This document shows positions 60,987 to 64,000 of a stretch of DNA of 64,000 nucleotides, one piece after another. The position numbers were made by a program, and so were the translations under genes. Source of the DNA: Planotetraspora sp. A-T 1434 (lineage in GTDB: Bacteria; Actinomycetota; Actinomycetes; Streptosporangiales; Streptosporangiaceae). The notes beneath the pieces are model-generated. The model had not been told where the DNA came from. It made no database searches and saw only the letters and a program-made list of their open reading frames with translations. The stretch covers positions 62,001 to 126,000 of the forward strand of contig NZ_JAOEGB010000002.1 in the NCBI RefSeq assembly GCF_025420585.1, written 5' to 3'. The first letter of the stretch is position 1. The number at the start of each line of letters is the position of its first letter.

Positions 60987-60993
60987 GTTACGG

Positions 60994-60999
60994 ACATTA
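60994..60999 (-). promoter_or_regulatory. -10 element of the MFS gene
   Basis: The minus strand reads TAATGT, then 7 nt, then GTG. It overlaps the TAA stop of the VWA gene (60997-60999). No -35 is clear; a leaderless transcript is likely. Confidence 0.35.
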
Positions 61000-62127
61000 C
61001 GGAATGGGGGATGGGGACGCCATCGGACCTTGGTCGTAGGACCTGCGCTCGATCGCGGCCGCCATGAGCTCGGGAAACGCGTCCGGCGTGCACGCGAAGG
61101 CCGGGATCCCCATCGCGGCGAGCGCCGCCGCGTTGTCGTGGTCGTACTGCGGCGTGCCCTCGTCGGACAGCGCCAGCAGCACGATCACCTGGACTCCGGC
61201 CGCGGTCATGGCCGCCATCCTGCGCAGCATCTCCTCACGCACGCCGCCCTCGTAGAGGTCGCTGATCAGCAGGAAGATCGTGTCCGCGGGCCGGGTGACC
61301 AGGCCCTGGCAGTAGGCGAGGGCCCGGTTGATGTCCGTGCCGCCGCCGAGCTGGGTGCCGAACAGCACCTCCACCGGGTCGTGGAGCTGGTCGGTGAGGT
61401 CGACGACGGCCGTGTCGAAGACCACGAGCGACGTCCTGAGCGACCGCATCGAGGCGAGCACGGCGCCGAACACCCCGGCGTAGACCACCGACGCGGCCAT
61501 CGACCCGCTCTGGTCGACGCACAGGACGACCTCTCGCTGTACGGCCTGCTGCCTGCGGCCGTATCCCACCAGCCGGGAGGGCACGACCGTGTTCCGCTCG
61601 GGCAGGTAGTTCTTGAGGTTGGCCCGGATCGTGCGGTTCCAGTCGATGTCGGCGGCCCGCCTCGGCCGGTGCGTCCGGGCCGACCGGTCGAGGGCGCCGG
61701 CGACGGCGGCGCGGGTCCGCCTGGCGAGCCTCGCCTCCAGCTCCGAAACGACCCGGCGGACCACGGCCCTGGCGGACTCCCGGGCCTTCTCCGGCATAAC
61801 CCGGTTGAGCGACAGCAGCGTGCCGACCAGGTGGACGTCGGGCTCCACCGCGTCCAGCATCTCGGGCTCCAGCAGCAGGCGGGTCAGGTTGAGCCGCTCG
61901 ATCGCGTCCTTCTGCATGACCTGGACCACGGTGGACGGGAAATACTCCCTGATGTCCCCGAGCCACCTCGCCACCCTCGGCGCGGAAGCGCCCAGGCCCG
62001 CCCCTCTCTCGTAGAGCGCGGCCAGCGCGGCGTCCATGCCGGCGTCGGCGCCCTCCAGGCCGCCGTCCAGGGCGCCCTCGGCCGCGCCGCCGAGCACCAG
62101 CCGCCACCGGCGGGCCCGCTCCTCCAT
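60997..62127 (-). CDS. VWA-domain (CoxE-like) protein
   Basis: A 376-aa protein with a C-terminal von Willebrand A domain. The metal-ion-dependent adhesion site is complete: CVDQSGSMAAS (DxSxS), GGGTDINRAL and LISDLYEGG. The N-terminal 180 residues are helical and typical of the CoxE-like/MoxR-associated VWA proteins. Its ATG overlaps the stop of the DUF5682 gene (ATGA). Such proteins act with a MoxR-type AAA ATPase as a chaperone-like complex; the ATPase is expected beyond the right edge of the window, upstream of DUF5682. Confidence 0.9.
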   Translation of the reverse strand: MEERARRWRLVLGGAAEGALDGGLEGADAGMDAALAALYERGAGLGASAPRVARWLGDIREYFPSTVVQVMQKDAIERLNLTRLLLEPEMLDAVEPDVHLVGTLLSLNRVMPEKARESARAVVRRVVSELEARLARRTRAAVAGALDRSARTHRPRRAADIDWNRTIRANLKNYLPERNTVVPSRLVGYGRRQQAVQREVVLCVDQSGSMAASVVYAGVFGAVLASMRSLRTSLVVFDTAVVDLTDQLHDPVEVLFGTQLGGGTDINRALAYCQGLVTRPADTIFLLISDLYEGGVREEMLRRMAAMTAAGVQVIVLLALSDEGTPQYDHDNAAALAAMGIPAFACTPDAFPELMAAAIERRSYDQGPMASPSPIP

Positions 62128-64000
62128 CACGCCCTCCCCGAATCTTCCAGCCCCAGGATTTCCAGAACGGTGTGTACGGCTGCCGCCGCCTGCTCGTCGT
62201 CGTAGTCGTCCACCTCGGGCGCGGCGGCGGCCGTGCCCGACCGGACGCGGTCTCCGATCATGCGCCGCTCGGGCGGCGGGAACGCCCCGAACGTGCGCCT
62301 CAGCAGCGGCAGCACGTCCACGAACGCGTCCGGGGACAGCCCGGTGAGCCAGTCGTCCACGGTGGCCAGCAGCCGGCTGTCGTGGACGAGCAGCAGGCCG
62401 CCCCCGGACAGGAAGCCCTCCATCCAGGAGGCGGCGCGGGCCGGCGGGTTGCCGAGGGACATCGACCGCGCCATGCGGGTGGCGACGTCGTCCACGATGT
62501 CGGCGTCGAAGAGGATCCGCACGACGCGGCCCTCGATCAGCCCCGGCACGCCGGTCCGGCCGGGAACGCCCGTGAGCGTCGCGAGCCAGAGGTCGCCCTC
62601 CAGCAGGCCGGCCGCGATGTGGACGCCGTCGATCAGCGCGACCATCTCGCGGGCCGAGTCGTCGTCGAGCCCGGTCAGCGCGGGCGCAAGGCCCGCGCAG
62701 ATCCGCGCCAGCAGGGAGCCGGTGATCGCGCCGAGCCCTCCGGTGCCCCGCACGTCGCCGTACCGCTGGGCGCGGACGAGCGCGGGAAGAGCCGCCATCA
62801 GGTGGGTCACCTGGCTGTCCAGCGCCGCCCTGTCCTTGATCGCCTGGAGGACGTCGGGCAGGGCCTCGGACAGGCCGGCCAGCAGACACCGCTCGACCAG
62901 CGAGGTCAGGTCCGCGAGCGACACGTCCGGCCCGGCCGCCCACTCGCGGGCGCGGCCGGTCGCGGCGGCGTCGACGGTGATGCCCCAGTGGGCCGCCTCG
63001 ATGAGGGCCACGTCGAACTCGGGCCGCCACTCCAGCGTCCACGACTCCTTGAACGTGCCCTTCCCCCGGGTCTCTCGCCGGGCCCCCCACGGCACGCCGA
63101 TCAGGCCGAGCCGGTGCAGGAGGCGGCTGCGGTCCAGGTCAAGGGGCTTGCGGAGGTCGAGGTCGTGCTCGCGGGAGAGGGCCTCGGGCTTGAGCCTGAG
63201 CCGCCGCTGCTCCTCCCGCAGATGCCGCTGAAGAGGGACCATCGGGGTCGAGTCGGGCACGTGGCCGAGCCGCTCCCCCACGACCATGCGGCGCTGGATC
63301 AGCTCGACCGGGAGGTCGTCGCCCTCGCACAACACGGCTCTGGCCGCCTCGGTCACCTCCGACAGCCCCGCGAGCGGCCTCCCCCGCAAGGCGGCCAGGC
63401 CCTCGGCCAGCCGTACGGACTCGATCACGTGGGCGGAGGAGACCGGCAGTCCCTCTTCCCGGAGGACCGCCGCGGCACTGGTCAGCCAGCGCTCGATCGG
63501 GCGGTCGGGCGCGGCGAACAGGTGGTCGTACCAGCCCGGGGACGTGATCCCCGCGCCGTAGCCGCTCCGGGCGGAGAGCCGCCCGTGCGTCCACGGCACC
63601 CAGGTCATGTCGGCCTTCACCTTGGGCATGCCGCGGAGCAGCCGCTCGTCCTCGGCGGCCGGGGGCAGGGTCGTCAGCGCGGGGACGTGCCAGGCGCCGC
63701 ACACCACGGCGATGGTCTCGAAGCCGTCCTTCATCGCCGTCCTCAGCGTCTTGCGCATGTGGGCCTCGCGCCGCGCCTCCGTGCCGTCCGGGACGTAGCC
63801 CACGCGGACGGCCGCCATCGCCTCGGCCACCACCTGGAGAACACCGCTCCCGACCCCATGCCCGCCGACCCCACGTCCACCGGCCTCGTGCTCAGAGGCC
63901 TCGTGCTCAGAGACCTCGTGCTCAGGGGCCTCATGCCCGGTGGCCGGGCGCCTGGGCGCCTGGTGCTCCACGACGTCCTCCCACCAGCGCTCGGGGTCGT
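62127..64000 (-). CDS. DUF5682 family protein, 5' end beyond the window
   Basis: At least 624 residues; the frame is open to the last base, where it reads DPERWWEDVVEHQ, a segment typical of the family, so the start lies beyond the window. Conserved features include VVCGAWHVPAL, which looks like the GxxH motif of TIKI/TraB/ChaN-type proteins, LTTLPPAAEDERLLRGMPKV, and SGYGAGITSPGWYDHLFAAP. Between the N-terminal segment and the next conserved part lies a low-complexity insert (HEASEHEA units) from 15-bp DNA repeats at about 63884-63935. In actinobacteria DUF5682 genes sit between a MoxR AAA ATPase and a VWA gene, as the right neighbour here suggests. Confidence 0.85.
   Translation of the reverse strand, partial: DPERWWEDVVEHQAPRRPATGHEAPEHEVSEHEASEHEAGGRGVGGHGVGSGVLQVVAEAMAAVRVGYVPDGTEARREAHMRKTLRTAMKDGFETIAVVCGAWHVPALTTLPPAAEDERLLRGMPKVKADMTWVPWTHGRLSARSGYGAGITSPGWYDHLFAAPDRPIERWLTSAAAVLREEGLPVSSAHVIESVRLAEGLAALRGRPLAGLSEVTEAARAVLCEGDDLPVELIQRRMVVGERLGHVPDSTPMVPLQRHLREEQRRLRLKPEALSREHDLDLRKPLDLDRSRLLHRLGLIGVPWGARRETRGKGTFKESWTLEWRPEFDVALIEAAHWGITVDAAATGRAREWAAGPDVSLADLTSLVERCLLAGLSEALPDVLQAIKDRAALDSQVTHLMAALPALVRAQRYGDVRGTGGLGAITGSLLARICAGLAPALTGLDDDSAREMVALIDGVHIAAGLLEGDLWLATLTGVPGRTGVPGLIEGRVVRILFDADIVDDVATRMARSMSLGNPPARAASWMEGFLSGGGLLLVHDSRLLATVDDWLTGLSPDAFVDVLPLLRRTFGAFPPPERRMIGDRVRSGTAAAAPEVDDYDDEQAAAAVHTVLEILGLEDSGRA
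63884..63935. repeat. 15-bp coding repeat in the DUF5682 gene
   Basis: About three units like CTCGTGCTCAGAGGC in tandem, encoding EHEAS/EHEVS in the minus-strand gene. Confidence 0.75.

Overview
The window is GC-rich, gene-dense chromosomal DNA. The GTG/TTG starts, ATGA stop-start overlaps, a DUF5753-type XRE regulator, a spore-associated-protein-A (SapA) domain, an LCP protein and a fused branched-chain E1 all point to a filamentous actinobacterium. My best guess is the order Streptosporangiales, but that is inference from gene families, not a database match. I saw no rRNA or tRNA gene, no CRISPR-cas locus, no prophage and no insertion sequence.

Layout. 0-5 kb (minus): an SSS-type carboxylate symporter with its small DUF485-like partner, a LytTR response regulator and a LytS-type kinase; a Uma2-family nuclease gene sits between kinase and regulator. 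5-9 kb (minus): a HIT protein, an acyl-CoA dehydrogenase/MaoC pair, and an envelope group (YihY, DUF3618, DUF1469). 9-14 kb: SNF2 helicase, SWIM zinc-finger protein and a convergent lipid kinase. 14-20 kb: a large secreted M6 metalloprotease, a GlcD-like flavoprotein and a Ser/Thr kinase with a SapA-like ectodomain. 20-27.4 kb (plus): TetR, acyl-CoA carboxylase CT and BC/BCCP subunits, a crotonase and an AtuA/DUF1446 protein, an operon resembling acyclic terpene utilisation (Atu). 27.4-29 kb: a DUF5753 XRE regulator with two small genes. 29-36 kb: ferritin-like protein, FAD oxidoreductase, pseudouridine-phosphate glycosidase, an unrecognised Gln/Pro-rich protein, an acetyltransferase and a repetitive secreted protein. 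36-45 kb: a leucine/isovalerate (Liu) operon with a divergent TetR, and a fused two-domain E1. 45-50 kb: a two-repeat secreted protein, and a DrrAB-type ABC exporter with a PadR regulator and its operator. 49-64 kb: CorA, an M50-like protease, SbcCD, an alpha/beta hydrolase, an LCP enzyme, an enolase-superfamily protein lacking the usual lysines, an MFS exporter, and a VWA + DUF5682 pair that runs off the right edge.

How the genes fit together. The fused E1 would make isovaleryl-CoA from the leucine keto acid, and the Liu operon would take it to acetoacetate plus acetyl-CoA. The Liu operon has no hydratase of its own; the crotonase of the Atu-like operon could fill that step.

Most unusual signal. 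A short intergenic repeat occurs at four loci. A 12-bp core, TGCATGATCACG, recurs every 52 or 53 bp. In both carboxylase operons it sits at the same CT/BC junction, with the last core touching the Shine-Dalgarno of the BC gene. I do not recognise this family.
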